Shown here: positions 26,901 to 40,340 of the stretch, one piece after another | Layout of the letters: every line of letters begins with the position of its first letter | Position numbering within the stretch: the stretch's first letter is position 1 | DNA from: Trogon surrucura | Taxonomy: Eukaryota > Chordata > Aves > Trogoniformes > Trogonidae | Direction: 5' to 3' | DNA length: 64,000 bases | NCBI GenBank assembly: GCA_020746105.1 | Contig: CM036620.1 | Span: forward strand, 25,380,604-25,444,603 | Notes under the pieces: model-generated | Databases searched by the model: none | What the model was told of the DNA's origin: nothing | The model's input: only the letters and a program-made list of their open reading frames with translations | Program-made: the position numbers and the translations under genes

Positions 26901-29900
26901 ACATTTGTAGAGAAACCCAATGCAGTTGTCTGGCAGCTTGCTCGGCCCAGAGGCTGTCATCCTACAGGTGTGAGGAACCTCACTTTGCAAGCTACTTTAG
27001 GTTTTTCGACAGATGTAAAGAATAAAACTGTATTTGCCTGATGCTGTGGTTTGGAATTTGAGAGCCTTTATAAAGAGAGATTTTTTAAATGCCCTAGCTT
27101 CTAGGAAATCAGAAGCAGAGAGCATGTTCTTCAAGAAACAATCACCAAACAAGCTTACTTAATGTTCAAGAACAGTCTTAAAAGCCGTATTAGGATTAGC
27201 TCCCTACTAATTCATCTTTTTCCCTAAAAATCATTTACCTGTGACTCAGGATAAAACAGCAGTGGGCAGAACACAATGCAAGTGCAGATTCTGCATTTAT
27301 CCAGTTCCAGTTCTTTTCTGAAAAGGGAATCTTGGAAGATGTTTCTCACATGTGCTAATTCTAGGTCCTGTGCCCCAAAAGTCAAGCACAGCCTCACCTA
27401 TCTCATTCACAGTAGGCTGTTACACATTAAATTGGGATGTTAAAAAAGACAACAGGAATATTACTCATTTGAATTAACGTTGCTTCAAATTGCCAACAAG
27501 GCAGGCACTATAAACCAAACAACATTTTGAAGAGAAAAGCAGTGAGGCTTTGCAGTGAATGGTAACATCATAAAAGGAGGGTGGAACTGGAAGAAGAGTA
27601 TTCTCCTCCAAAGGAAGTGATGGTTCAGTAATATGATCTCGGTGAAGGCTAAATGATAATTTAAGGAAAGAGGCTTGGCAGGCTTAATTTAAATAGATTC
27701 TATAAATATTCGTTGCCATCATGAAATTGTTAATAACAAACCTAATGCATCTGTTCTGTCTTTGTGCAGTTACCTAGACTACATTTCTTGACACCACTGT
27801 TCTGTAATAACCTCCATCTGCTCCGCTGTGTCTGTCATTTCTTTTGCTGTAACATATTGTGACAGGGGCTTCATTTACCTAAACTTATCTTGGCAACTTG
27901 TACTTCATTAAAGAGAATCGTGCAAGCATCAGTTAAAGCTTTCTTATCTGGTTATGCATAGCTAAGCTTCATAAATCATTCTTTCACTTTCCATTTTGCA
28001 GCTTCTGGAAAGGTAACATTATTGAATTCAGATCACTGGAATGGAGCAGTACTAAAATGTTTATTGACCGGCTTTTAGGCACTGAGCTCTGCTCTGAATG
28101 TAGACAGTAATATTAGCTAAAGCTTTTGAATTTAAAAGGGATGTCACTAATATGTTTTATACATTGCTGTAAATACTGTTTGATGGCAGGCCACTTTAGC
28201 AAGCTGCTACTAATCTAGCAGAAATAAAATATTATTAGCACATATTCCCTCCTTCCTTGTCTTTGGTTTTTTTATATATATGATAGCATCTGCAAATAAA
28301 ATATTATATATTCATAGATCTAAAACCACATTCATGACTCAGTAGCACAGACAGCATCTGACAAAGAAGGCGTCAGTGTGCAAAGGGACCTTAAACCAAC
28401 CCTCATGTTCCCCTCAGGTCAGTCTGGCGTTGCACCAGGACAGCACTTGGTGCAAGCCACAGCAGCTGTGGATGCGCCACTTACCAGTACAGTGGTCCCC
28501 GGTTTGTGACACAAGGGAATGAGGCGGGGTTTCTGCCTCTGTCCAGACACCTATGTAGGAATTGTGACAACCGGCAATATTTATACTGTAGACGCTATTA
28601 CCTCATGATAAAAACCATTTGTTATTAGAATGAAAGTAATGACGAGCCCATTTACAGATGGCCAGAGCTACTCTCTTCTGCATCAGATACAGAAGAGACC
28701 CATGCTGTGCTGGTTGATGAGTCAAATCACAAGTGCTGAGTTGTAACAGGGTAGGAGGAGAGGAAGAGGGAAGATTTTATTTGCCAGACAAAAACACTCC
28801 GAAACTTAATCTGCACAGAATGACACAAATTTAGATTAACTTCGGCCAATAGTTTTGAACGGATATTTCCTATATGAAAACAACATCCAAATTCTTCATT
28901 TTGGCCATGTCAACATACACCGGTTTAACAGTTAAAAATAAACAGACGCAAACACTCCTAACAGTCTGTGAACCCCAAAGACAAGTAGGATGCTGTTGGC
29001 CTGGATTCAGAACTCTTCTCTGATCCACAACAACAATCTGAACTGACATGTCACACCTTCTGTGTGTGCACCACTGGGCTCCAGGGTATTTGGGCATAGG
29101 ACTCTCCTGTTTGGCATAGTCTAGTTTATCCAAACTAAGCATTTCATAGCCCAGAGAGACAAGAAAGGACATGAATGTTATTAAAGACACCCACATAATC
29201 AGTGAGCAACCAACAAATTATTTCTCTAGCCTGAAGACTACTAGCTATATTCAAGGCATTTATGCACAAATATGGTAACAAGTTTCCCAAATCTTAGAAT
29301 GTCTATTACTTAAATAATGTAAGCTTACATCTGTTATCAGTTTAGATAGCAATTTTGTCACCAAATGATATTCCAGTTTAATGAATTACAGCACAAATAA
29401 TTCCATTTTAACTTAGGGTTTGTTGAAGTTTTTTTTGCTTTTAAAAGGTTTACTCCGCATCAACTACAATTAAGTCCAGTCTGCAAGGCAGGTAAAATGA
29501 AGCCATTATTTTTTTATGATCAAGCAAACCATTTTCCGCTGGGGATTTAAAAGCTATTGCTTGTGGCTGCTTAATTATGATCCTCACAGTGGTAATGGGA
29601 AAAAAAATAGCCAATGGAGATGTTGCCTCATGGAAGGGAGAAACAGGACTGTTAAAACAAAACTGCAGTCTTAAATCATAATCCATGGAATAAAGAGGCG
29701 ACAGACAATTGTGTTCAGCCAATAACAATATGCCTTTAATTCAGACCATCCATGTCATTACAGCATTATTAGCTTTTTGTATGACTTTTCATTAGCAGAT
29801 CCCAAGATTTTCAGAAATCACAATGCTCATTTGAAGGGAAATGTGATAATTTCCTTAAGACTACATAGTCAAAGACACAGGAAAATAACTGGGCCTTACC

Positions 29901-30073
29901 CATAGCTGGTGTCAACAGTCAGACATATTCATAAACCTCTGCCCATGAACAAAAACATCCCAAGAATCTCTCAGTAGCTGAAGAGCTGCTGAATTCACAT
30001 GTCTTCTTCATTTTCACTGCCTGAGTGTGATCACTCATCAAAGCACATATTCCTTCTCATCTTATCTGCACAA
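23942..30073. other. Unique sequence with possible conserved non-coding elements
   Basis: No gene was recognised. The GGAT microsatellite lies at 24,737-24,798. The stretches 27,640-28,130, 28,556-28,645 and 29,330-29,840 are free of repeats, AT-rich and dense in TAAT, TTAATTA and ACAATTG-like words, as often seen in developmental enhancers. The two overlapping plus frames at 26,729-27,041 (98 and 99 codons) have no recognisable domain and probably arise by chance. Confidence 0.4.
24737..24798. repeat. GGAT tetranucleotide microsatellite, about 15 units
   Basis: Sixty-two bases of perfect GGAT repeats. The array is uninterrupted and therefore likely length-polymorphic. Frames through it encode repeated W-M-D-G or the reverse-strand S-I-H-P, which is an artefact of the repeat. 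Confidence 0.97.
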
Positions 30074-30078
30074 CTAGG
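30074..30078. repeat. Left target-site duplication of the solo LTR (CTAGG)
   Basis: The five bases directly before the TG terminus are identical to those directly after the CA terminus at 31,250-31,254. Confidence 0.9.
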
Positions 30079-31249
30079 TGTATTGGGTTGGCCTGGATGG
30101 ATTTGGAGGAGGGGGTGAGGGGGGATGGAGCTGCAGGGTGGCTTCTGCAAGAAGTTGCTAGAAGCTCCCCAAGTTTGATAGAGCCAATGCCAGACGGCTC
30201 TAAAGAGGGACCCGCCGCTGGCCAAGGCTGAGCCTATCAGTAAAGTGATAGGAGACGAACACCTCTGGGAAAAACATATTTAAGAAACAAGGAAGAAACT
30301 GCACCACAACAGCTGGCACAGAGATGGAGGAGTGAGAATATGTGAAGACACCAAGGTCAGTGAGGAAGGAGAGGAAGGAGGATGGGCTCCAGGCATCAGA
30401 GCAGGGAGTCCCACTGGGTCGTGGTGAAGACCATGGTGAAGCGGGTTGTCCTCCTGCAGCCCATGGGCGGAGTGTAGATGTCCACCGTGGGGCAGAGGAC
30501 CCCACGCCATGTGGGTGGATTCCTGAAGGGTGCTGTAGCCCGTGGGAAGCCTGCAGCAGAGCAGGTCGCTGCTGGAAACTGTAGCCCGTGGAAGAGTGAA
30601 TGCCCACGCTGGAGCAGGTTGGTTGGTGGGACTTTTGGGACGCAGCAGGGGATTCATGCTGGAGCAGTTTCCCCCGAAGGACTGCGCCTCAGACTCACGA
30701 GGGGTGGGCTGCCCCTCGTGAGGTGTCTCACGTTGGGCAGTTTGTGATGAATTGCCCCTCGTGGGACGACTCACGTCGGAGAAGAGAGCGTGAAGCTTGT
30801 CTCCCGTGAGAGGGACCCCACAATGTCCTGGGGAAGAGTGAAGAGTCCTCCCCCAGAGTGGAGAAGTGGTGGAACCAACGTCGGATGAACTGACTGTAAT
30901 CCCCATTCTCTGTCCCCCTGCGCCGCTGAGGGAGAGGAGGTGGAGAAACCAGGATTGATGTTAAGCCTGGGAAGAAGTGAGGGATGGGGGGAAGGTGTTT
31001 TGCTTTTAAGATCTGTTTGCTTTTCTTATTTCTCACTACTCTTCTCTGATATGTTCTTTTAATAAACCTAATTAATTTCCCCAAAATCGAGTCTGTTTTG
31101 CCCAGGACGGTAAATGAGAGTGATCTCCCTGCCCTCATCTCAAACCTTGAGCCCTTTGAAATATTTTCTCCCCCAATTTAGCAGAGAAGAGGGGAGTGAG
31201 AGAGCAGCTGTGTGGGTACCTGGCTGCCGGCCAGGGTCAAACCACGACA
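30079..31249 (+). mobile_element. Solo LTR of an avian endogenous retrovirus (ERVL-type)
   Basis: A 1,171-base element starts with TGTATTGGG and ends with CACGACA, giving the canonical TG...CA termini. It is bounded by the perfect 5-base target duplication CTAGG at 30,074-30,078 and 31,250-31,254. A TATTTAA box-like word lies at 30,277-30,283 and a poly(A) signal AATAAA at 31,061-31,066, so the LTR reads on the plus strand. The 3' part matches, from memory, a common bird ERVL LTR end. A 5-base duplication also fits ERVL. There is no internal retroviral sequence, so this is the product of LTR-LTR recombination. The middle section (about 30,440-30,830) contains several related short modules around CCCGTGG and CCCTCGTG. 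The long frames inside it are not genes. Confidence 0.92.
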
Positions 31250-31254
31250 CTAGG
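31250..31254. repeat. Right target-site duplication of the solo LTR (CTAGG)
   Basis: This is an exact copy of the five bases at 30,074-30,078 and fixes the right boundary of the element. Confidence 0.9.
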
Positions 31255-34200
31255 GCATAAAACTTTTGGAAATGGGGAAGGAAGTGGGAAGTTAATGAGC
31301 AGAGATGGACTTGCTTTGAAGACTTCCTCTTACAGCTCAATACACCATGTATTCAGATGTTTAGAGTAACCCCAAGGGAACTCATTCATTTGTAGCTCCT
31401 GCAAACCAAATAATAGGAGTCAATCTACGAATTTTCTGATACACCGATAACTTGTGAGGCTTAGATAATGTTTGTAAAAGACTTGTTGATCCTCAGGTGC
31501 AAGGAGCATATAAGGGGAAAACATTACTATCTCTAAGAGTTCATATGTACTACTTTTAAAAAATGTAACCTAGATGATGGTGTTCCTTAATCGTACTACT
31601 CTAAAGATGTCTTCTGCTAAAATTTTTCCTTAATTAAAACCCATAGATATCATGAAATTAATACAGATCCCAGTTGCTAAGAAATTCAGAGTCACATAAT
31701 CCGACTGCTAAAACTTTGGGAAAAAAACTCACATAGTTTGCACACACTTAGAATACATTTGATGTATCTTTCTTGCTGAAGTCTCTGAAGAGTCCAGACT
31801 GCACAAGACTTTTCTTACTAGTGAGATGTGGGAAGTAAGGAATTATTTTTCTCTCCTCTGTTTCCAGTGCCCAGTTGGCCGAATTCAGCTAGCACAAAAG
31901 TGAAAACTACTTCAGAGAAATCATATTCTAGGAAGGAAGAATGAGAACATCATTCCACTTTGGAGGGAGGTGCTGAGCAAGGTTGTCACACCTGGGACCT
32001 GGAAGGACAGAGCACTGTGACAAAAACTAGAGCTGGGAAGAGAAAAAAAAAAAAGCTCAGAACCTGGGCATGAATGACAATAACTAAGGAAAGGAGTGGT
32101 AACAGTACTAGGTGTAGAAGAAAGTTGGGGATAAAAATGGGGATGGATGAGTATGAACAGGAATCAGGAAAGAAACGTAAAAATAGAAGAAAAAGAAAAA
32201 AGAAGAGAGACATGGGAAATGGATTGGAAATGAAATGTTGACCTTGTAGAGAATATGAAATGTCAATGGCAGAAGAATGCAGTCTCCTGCAGAGCAGGAA
32301 AAAAGCCAAACTCTGCCTTGCGTAGCTCTGCATTACAAGAACAGACTTTCATTCTCTCTCATAGTTCTTAATAAATCTCATTAATTCCTAACCTCTACTT
32401 AGCTATTATGTACAAAATACAATAGACCACTTATGTCATCTGTCACTCCTTTAGCTTAAAAGCAGACATCAGTATCTGAAGTTTTGATAGAGTGATTCTT
32501 TTGCATCCAGTTCACATGGACTTGAGATTCTGTTCACATGATCACATAAACTACAAGTTCCCTGGAGTCTTCAGAAACATCTCATAATCTAAAAACTTTA
32601 AGCCATAGTACTGGTGGGGTTTTTTGTTTGTTTTTCTGAAAAAAAAAAAAAAGAACAAGTTCTACATGGAAATTCCCCAAATCCTATGACTTTCTAATCT
32701 GTTTTGTACATCATTTTAAATTACGTTATACAGCCTTATGTGCGAAACAAAGAGAATTGTTTCCTACATTTCTTGTTAGACACGTGTAAGATGTATCTTG
32801 TTGGGGCCACAGGACTACATCCTAACAAAACTGCAATATAATACAGAAGAATAAAGCTGAAACCCTGAGAGCCGAGTCTGTGTATGATTTCTACCAAATA
32901 GGTAGGATTACCAAAGTAGTTAACAGGAACTGCAGTAATTTCTCAATAAATTTTAAGCATCTATCATCAGATTAGGCAAAAAATAAACAAATCCTATATT
33001 TGGATAAAAAGAGTTATTAGTATTATGAATGCTTAGGGTTCAGGATTCTGCCAGCTGGGAATAAGGAGTCGCCAATCAAATTTTTTTACTTTTATTTCCA
33101 TAATTTTACAATAAGGCCTCTAATGTCAAAATAATTACCCTTGGCCCTCTGTAACGATGAGTTCTTCTGCCTCAGAAACTATTAATACGAAAATAATCAC
33201 CAAAGAAACAAAACAAAGAAAAGGTAAAATATCCCCCAAAACTCATAAACCACAAAATCTGTTGATAATATTTTTCCACTGCATTTGCTTTCCTTGAACC
33301 TCTGAGTGATAAATAACTTGAACTTCATTTCAGCAATGTATGGGCCTGGCAGTCTTACTTTGGGCATCTTGCTCAAACACACACATTATCTTACGTGTTC
33401 TACCATGTGCAGGCAAAATGGTAAGAGATTCCCTCAAAGTAGTCAAGCACAGAAAGGAGTATCTAATGAACTCTCTGGGAGCATGCTGAGGGGTGTGGTT
33501 TAGCAGGTATGCCAATACTCTTCTCTGATCAAACAGAAATAAGACTGCACTTTAAAATCGCTGCAAAATTCCTTAGTCCTCTGCAGGGCTTTTGTCTGAA
33601 CTTGGTTTATAAAGAAAATACACATTTGTAAATCGATGATAGTAGTGCTCTAATTCTGAATAATTCCAAAAATAATTCTTTTAAATACACCTATAAAGCA
33701 CCAACTCATCTTACACAGGGTTTAAAATTTTCACTAGCAAGGTTAAAAATACCATTTTAGTCATGAATCAGACTGTTTTCATATCCCAATATGCCAAATT
33801 TATAAATTAGTTCACAAAATTCATTTAAAACTACGAGCAAAAGACATCCCCAAGAAATGTATTTTGCTAGCTATACTCAACTATTAAAAGCATCAAACTC
33901 CTTTATGCCCTGAGTACAAAATACGGTGAGATCTGGAAAGACAATATCACACACACAAGTCATTGCCTTTAACAGGGATTCTTCTAGTGTTATTAAATGT
34001 CTACATTTCTGACAACACCAATTTCATTTTGCATGATAAACCCTCTCTGTGTCATTATCTAATCTTTTTTTAGGGCATTATTAAGTTTTTATAAAGAAAC
34101 AGATTATCCATAATGTGACTTTTCATTCATCTGTTGGCCACAAGCAGTTAGTTATAATCATATTGTTGTTACCACAAAGAATTTAATCAAGATCTGTAGT

Positions 34201-37200
34201 CAGATGATCATGCACAGTATGATTAATCTGAATGAAAAGAAACATTGGAAAAAAAAAAAAAAAATAAGAAATCTGCTACTTCCCTGTCCTGTCCTCTCCC
34301 TGAAAGCAAGTAGGAGAAGGTGCTACCTGCTAAAATTTTGGTCAAGGAGATCCAAATTCTGAGATACTATTACAGTAAACAGCTAATGGCATGGGAGAGG
34401 AATGGTCTGGCAAAAATAAAAAAAACCTGAGTGGTTAATGATATGCCGTACTACCTTAGAATAGCAACTGTTTTGATGTCATTTAGAAAGCATCCACTGA
34501 CTTGAGTGGATTAGGATCCATTTCACATCAGATGAAGATCTGTCTGATTGATAAAACCACAACACAAAGGTTATGTAGAATTCTGCTCTCTTTGCTGCTC
34601 TTTAAAAACTTATCCTACCTTGGAAAAAACATACCCCAAAAACCCACTTCATAGCAGTAACAAAACCCTAACCAAATAGGATGACTGGCTTTCTTCCAAA
34701 ACCACAGAAGGTGCGCGCAGAACAAGTTCTACAAATTTAGAGAACTCAGTACCTTTTCTACAACTGTGGCCTTTTCCAAGAGCACAGGAAGACGCCCTCC
34801 TGGTTAGTCTGGTCTCTTGGTACTTAATCACCTCACAGGCCTTACTATACTAGTGCTTTACCACTTGTCTACTTAATTTTAACATGGTTTAGGAGCAGGA
34901 TTACAGTACAATTATTATTTGTACTAGCTTCTGAGACAGTCCTCACTTCTGGTGATAGCAAGAATATATGGATAAGTATCAGCCCTTTGCACTAAGACAA
35001 ACATTGCATGTTTCCAACAGGATTCCTCGTGTTCTTGTAATTGCTCAGCAGAACAAAACTTTTCTTCCCTGCTACTTGCTTCTGCTGCATTATACTAGCT
35101 ACCCCCACCCCTTGATGCTTTACTACCTGCCTTAAATGTATGCACCTTTCACACCTTTACGGAACATCAGCTTCTGCTATTACAGTTTCTACTCCAACAC
35201 ATAATGCTTCATGTCTTAACAGAAATCTTCAGTGCAGCAAAACGAATCTAAAAAAAGCTTCTTTTGCTTTTTGAATTGTCTTTATAAAATGTATCACTAA
35301 AGCAACCCAACACTGCAGGGCAAACAGCAGCTGCATGAAATTAATACATTCATTGAAGTTGTTCATACTTGAGAGGGTCCTGATTTCCATGGAAAAGGGT
35401 TAAAAGCATTTAATGGTCGGGGTTAATAATAGCCAAGTTACTGAGTCAATCGAGTGATGAATTGAGAAAAATCATTAAGGCTGGATAAAATGCTTGACCT
35501 GCTCTTTCAAAGGCAAAAGCTAAAAATGCCTTCCCTTTCCAACGCCAAGAAATCTTGAGTGATCTATGCTTATGCCAATGCTTGATTGACACCTGTCTGG
35601 TGGGTCTGTATGATGAGTAAGACATCGCCTACTCTCAAATGGAACAAACACCTTCTCAGTACACTGATAACCAAGGTCAGAGTTTTCCGGAAACTTCTTT
35701 AATTTATTCTCAGGGGAATTTAATAGTCTGCCTTCCAGCAGTCTTTTTGAAAATCTCAGACCTACAAGGGTAACTTTTTAATCCACATTTATGCTCTAAC
35801 ACACATCTTTAGAAGCTACATCCACAGCACGGAAAGTGAAACCGCAAAAAAAAGAATCAAGAGAATTTTTCACTTGCAAACAATTGCAGATGACAATATT
35901 TTTTCACTTAAAGAGAGGCCCTGCTGTGAGCACGGGGGAGGGATGAGCAGAGATGAGAAAATGTATGTGCGACCTATGGCACATTAGGCAGGAGGCAGGC
36001 TCGAGTGCGCAGCCAGGTTCGGCTGGGAGCCATCTAAGGGAGAAGCAGCGGATGTAGAGAAATGCTACAGCTAGAAACTCAGCATCGCTGCTTTTCTGGA
36101 AATCAGAGCAACATTATCTCTCAGATTTACTTACAAAGTACACATAGTTTTTGTCCCTGAGCATTCCCATCAAAAAACCCCAAGAACAACCAACCAAACC
36201 CAAGAAGTATAAATGTGTTGCTCCAAAAAGACAATTTCTGTTTCTTAGAACTTTATCTAAAATGTTTCTACCTATGAAGGGAAAAAAAAAAACCCAGCTC
36301 ATTTTAGTGCTCAAAGCCTCCTCTCATGGTGAAAAGCTGAGATGCTAAATAAAATGCAGACTCTCACTCCATACAGAAATCTGAAATACATTGAGTGATG
36401 CCTTTCTAGCTTTAATCTAGGAAAGCACTTGAGCACAGGCACAATTTTAGACCCAACACCATGGACAGTGCTGAAGTCGAAGAGATTGTTCATACATTTA
36501 GACATATTTTAGTGCCTTCACAATTTTGGACTCCTGAATTAGTATTAAGTAACAGTATGTTAAGTTGGACTTTCACAGTTCTTAGCCTGGATCTGGTATT
36601 TCCTCATTTTGTGGTTTTGGCCTACTCATTTCCATTTATTCTTTGGCTGTATCACCAGAAGTATGTTCCTTGAAATTGTTCACATGCTTTGAAGATGAAA
36701 GAAACATACATTTACTTAACATCATATTCTAGTATTAAATTTAATTTAATTCTTATGCCTGAGCTGGAAAGCTTAATATTCTCAATTTATAAACAAAATT
36801 ACAGTTAGCCATGATTTGATCTAGACTATCATTTAACTTCCTCTTCCGTCTAGGCCTCATATCTTCCATCACTGGAAAACTGGACAGCAATAAATAAAAA
36901 AGTGTCACTGTTCATAACCAGTGATGATGATATAATCAGAGTTTCGAGAAATTTATTTTAAAAAGATCCACACATTTGCAAAAAAGCAAACTCTTGCATG
37001 AGTTCTGGAACAACAAAAATATCATGCTCCTTTAGGGATCACATGCGGAATCTATTCCCTTTGAGAAAGCTAATTTTCAGAGAAAGCTAATGTTCATTCT
37101 TCTTAAATCACATTGTTCCTTCATAGATGACAGCTTTTGGTATTTGCATTTATCTGTGCATGCTGAACGCTATCGAATTGATGGCAACACCTAGAACAAA

Positions 37201-40006
37201 GCATCAGCAAGCCTCAGCAATGAGATAGTTATTGGTAGGCAGTGTTTTGAAAAGCAAATAATTGTAACAGTCTGTCTTTTCCTCAGTCTGCAATTGCAGG
37301 GTAGAATGGAAGACAGGTGGGTATTTCGAGCTCTGTTAAGCACTAAAGTTCTAAAGTGTCTCTCTGGACATGGATTTGGAGCGATGGTTGATGTATCAGC
37401 AGTTACTTAGAAATCTTGAAAAATTCCATAAACAACACAGCCAAAGTCCTACAAACCTTCTCCTTTGTAATTTCTTTTTTTTCTATCAGCAGTTAACACA
37501 AAGAGTTGTTTCTAATTAAACTGCAGTGCTGGAGGAAAAGAAAGTAAATGGATGCAGCAATAAGCTGGACTTGGATAAACAGAAAGCTTGCAGGAAGAAA
37601 GTGAACAGCAGCAAAATGAGGATAAAGGACCCTGTTGCTAAAAGAAACAATTACTGAACCACAGTCAGTCTTTGTTTTGCATGAAGTCATCTGTAATTCT
37701 AACACTGGCTCAGCAAAAGGACTTCCTTTATTAAAATAACCTGATTTGGCCAAATGATGCGGGATCCTTTTAGCTTGGACTTTCCCAATTTTTACAGAGA
37801 ATTCAGGAATAGCTTACAGCAAAATTTCAGCATTTCACAAACTGAAGAGTCTTGTCGGCCCAAAAGTCTAATGTGTTATTTATGCATTGATATTGAAATC
37901 CAGGACATGAGCTGCTTGTTCATGGACTATTCTAGCAAAAAAACCCCACCTTATGCTAATACAGAATTTTCAGCCTGAATTACTCCAGCAGATTCCACAT
38001 CAAAGAGCAAGCAGATCTTTCACAGAAAGTAATTCTTGAGATAATCCATAAAGTCATGAAAGAGGTAGAAAAATCACAGCATTCTTAATGGAGTCCATAG
38101 GTACAAAACTTTCTTTTGCTCAAGAAACTTAATAAGCTCAGGTCAACAAAGAAGCAAGATTTTTCCAAAGAGGAAACCTTAACAGTGTTTCTCCAGTACT
38201 ACTTAATACCATTGCTCAGCTTCCTGTTCCGCACAGTAATACACAAATCACCTGTTTTACAGCATGCAGCGTATGTGTGCAAGGACTGTGTACAAAGGGA
38301 CACATACAAGTATTCTGGTAAAAATACTACCCTGTTTTCAGGCCGCAGTGTGCAGGGCCTCATGCTCTCACCCAATGCCTGCAGGCACTGCTATACGCAT
38401 GCACCTGGAAAAAAACAGTAAGAAGAGTCCACTATGAATTATCTTTTCTATTACCCCATCAAGCTAAGCACTAAGGCAAAGGCAACTTTTAGCTCCAGCA
38501 ATCTCTCTGAAACATCTGAAGGCTAAGCAGCACAACAGCTTTGCTGGTTCAGATAACGAGGCCTTGGACAGACATTGGGTAACCTTATCTTCTCCATTCA
38601 CCAGCTGGAGAGTTTTGTCCCTACTGGCAAAAACGCTCAAGTGATGGCTCTTTATTTATTTCAAGCCATATAAACAAAGCCAGCTGGTCCAGCCTGAAGC
38701 AGGTTAAGAAAAACTACAAAATCTTCATAGGCAGTCTACAGGAGTGGCAAACTCTACAGAGAGGCGAAAACCTTAGAAGCGGGGAACATTTTCCAGCCAC
38801 AGTGGTTATCTGGGTCCTGATCAGCTACAGAGATTAGACCTGCCGACTGATGCTTACATCTTCTTCTCCACATAAAGTACTATCTACATTTGAAACGATT
38901 AATTACAAAAATGCCATAAGGCAATCCTCAAAGTCCCACGCTCAATTCAGGCAGCTACAGGCTGAAGCGAACACACAGGCACCAAAATAAAAGATTGCTG
39001 ACTCTACAGAATGAGCCTCCACCTCTGGGAACAGCGGCAACCTCTCACGCTGTATAACAGAGCAGGAACTGGCAGCTTCCCAAGTGACATTCAAATGACC
39101 AGCACTACCTCCACACCTTCTTACTCCCTCAGCAGGAGTCAACAGCGGCCCAAATTATTTAAAAGGCAGAATCGCTAGGAAAGGAGGGAAGCTGACAAAG
39201 GAAGTACAGATTAAAGTACCAGTTCTGCTCTCAGATGCTCAAAGAACTATGGGATTACACAGCATGTTCACAGTAGGTCAGTGTAACCATATGGTCTGGC
39301 TCTTCTGGGAAATGCTTCATCTCTACTTTAGCCCTCAGAAACATCAGGGGTAATTACATGAGGCCTCCAAATGTTCACTGTGGTTCAGGGAGTTAGTCTT
39401 CTAAAGAAACAAGGAGCAAATTAAGTGTCTACTTGAATTTAATCCCCAAGCTCAATTATGTTATTTATCCTGTGGTTGTAAGGTGCTTTCCAGCCTTTTG
39501 TTTCAGTTTTCCAGTCAAAGTATTTTATCAATCTTCAGCAAAATGTTACCTGCTGTTGGGCCTGGATAATATTTAGAGTGCTTAGAGCACACTGTGACAG
39601 CAGGTGCTACTAACAACCATGAAAAAGTAACAAAACTTGCACCTATGAAAACATGCATTCCTCTCTGTATTGAAGGACAAAGACACAATACTGAAACAGG
39701 TGTAACAGGATTTAACAGTAATGCAAACCAGAAGGAAAGAAGACAACAGGAAGGAGCAGAAAACTAATGTAAGTCAACCATATGAAAATGGAAAATGCTT
39801 TTCCAGCATATTGAAGTAAGTCAGGTCCAGAATGGTAACACACTGAAAAAAAAAAAAGCCAAACCAACAACCAAAACCCACATTAGAGATCAGACACCTG
39901 TAATGCAAGGTGTTCACTTCAGAACTGAAAATCTTGCTTTATTTTGAATGCCAGTGGAGCATGACTGCATTTCACTGCTGAGCATTTTTGGGAGAAAAGA
40001 GAGAGA
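31255..40006. other. Long unique AT-rich region, no gene recognised
   Basis: There are no LINE or LTR copies in nearly 9 kb. Homopolymer A runs occur at 32,040-32,054, 32,639-32,652 and 34,249-34,264. The region 35,290-35,640 is free of repeats and enhancer-like in composition. A small CpG cluster lies near 36,000-36,050. The plus frame at 38,116-38,421 (101 codons) is unrecognised. A minus frame at 31,986-32,333 mirrors a purine-rich tract and is an artefact. Confidence 0.4.
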
Positions 40007-40064
40007 TCATAGAATCATAGAATCATAGAATGGCCTGGGCTGGAAGGGACCTTAGAGATCATTT
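40007..40064 (-). mobile_element. Very short CR1 3' tail, minus strand
   Basis: Three ATCATAGA-type octamers are followed by GGCTGGAAGGGACCTTAGAG, the reverse of the usual CR1 terminus. Only about 58 bases are present. Confidence 0.8.
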
Positions 40065-40340
40065 TAATCAGTGTGTTACAGCTTATTCTCAGCCTACTTC
40101 ATGACTAAGGTTTAAGTGCTGAGGGAAAATATTTTTATTTGGGAATACTTAGAATCTGGAAGAACAATCTGAAGCCTTAGACTATGTGGTTGAATGGGAG
40201 GGGCATAAGCAGAACCCATGAAGATACACAAAATAATAAAAAAAAGAAAATACAAACTGTATAGTACTATTTACCACAATCTAGACAACAAAAACAAATT
40301 GATAGAGATGTTGAACAAAAACAATTTGAAAAGAAGTGGG

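Noticed and set aside
28004-28014. 11-bp plus-strand microexon between TTTTGCAG and GTAACA
   Set aside because: It is on the strand opposite to the inferred transcription, and such short pairs occur often by chance.
29317-29330. Perfect 14-bp palindrome ATGTAAGCTTACAT
   Set aside because: Single palindromes of this size are expected by chance in 64 kb, and there is no associated signal.
30280-30906. 208-codon minus frame
   Set aside because: It lies wholly inside the solo LTR, antisense to it, in GC-rich repeated sequence. Not a gene.
31986-32333. 115-codon minus frame rich in F, L and S
   Set aside because: It mirrors a purine-rich tract on the plus strand. The membrane-like composition is an artefact.
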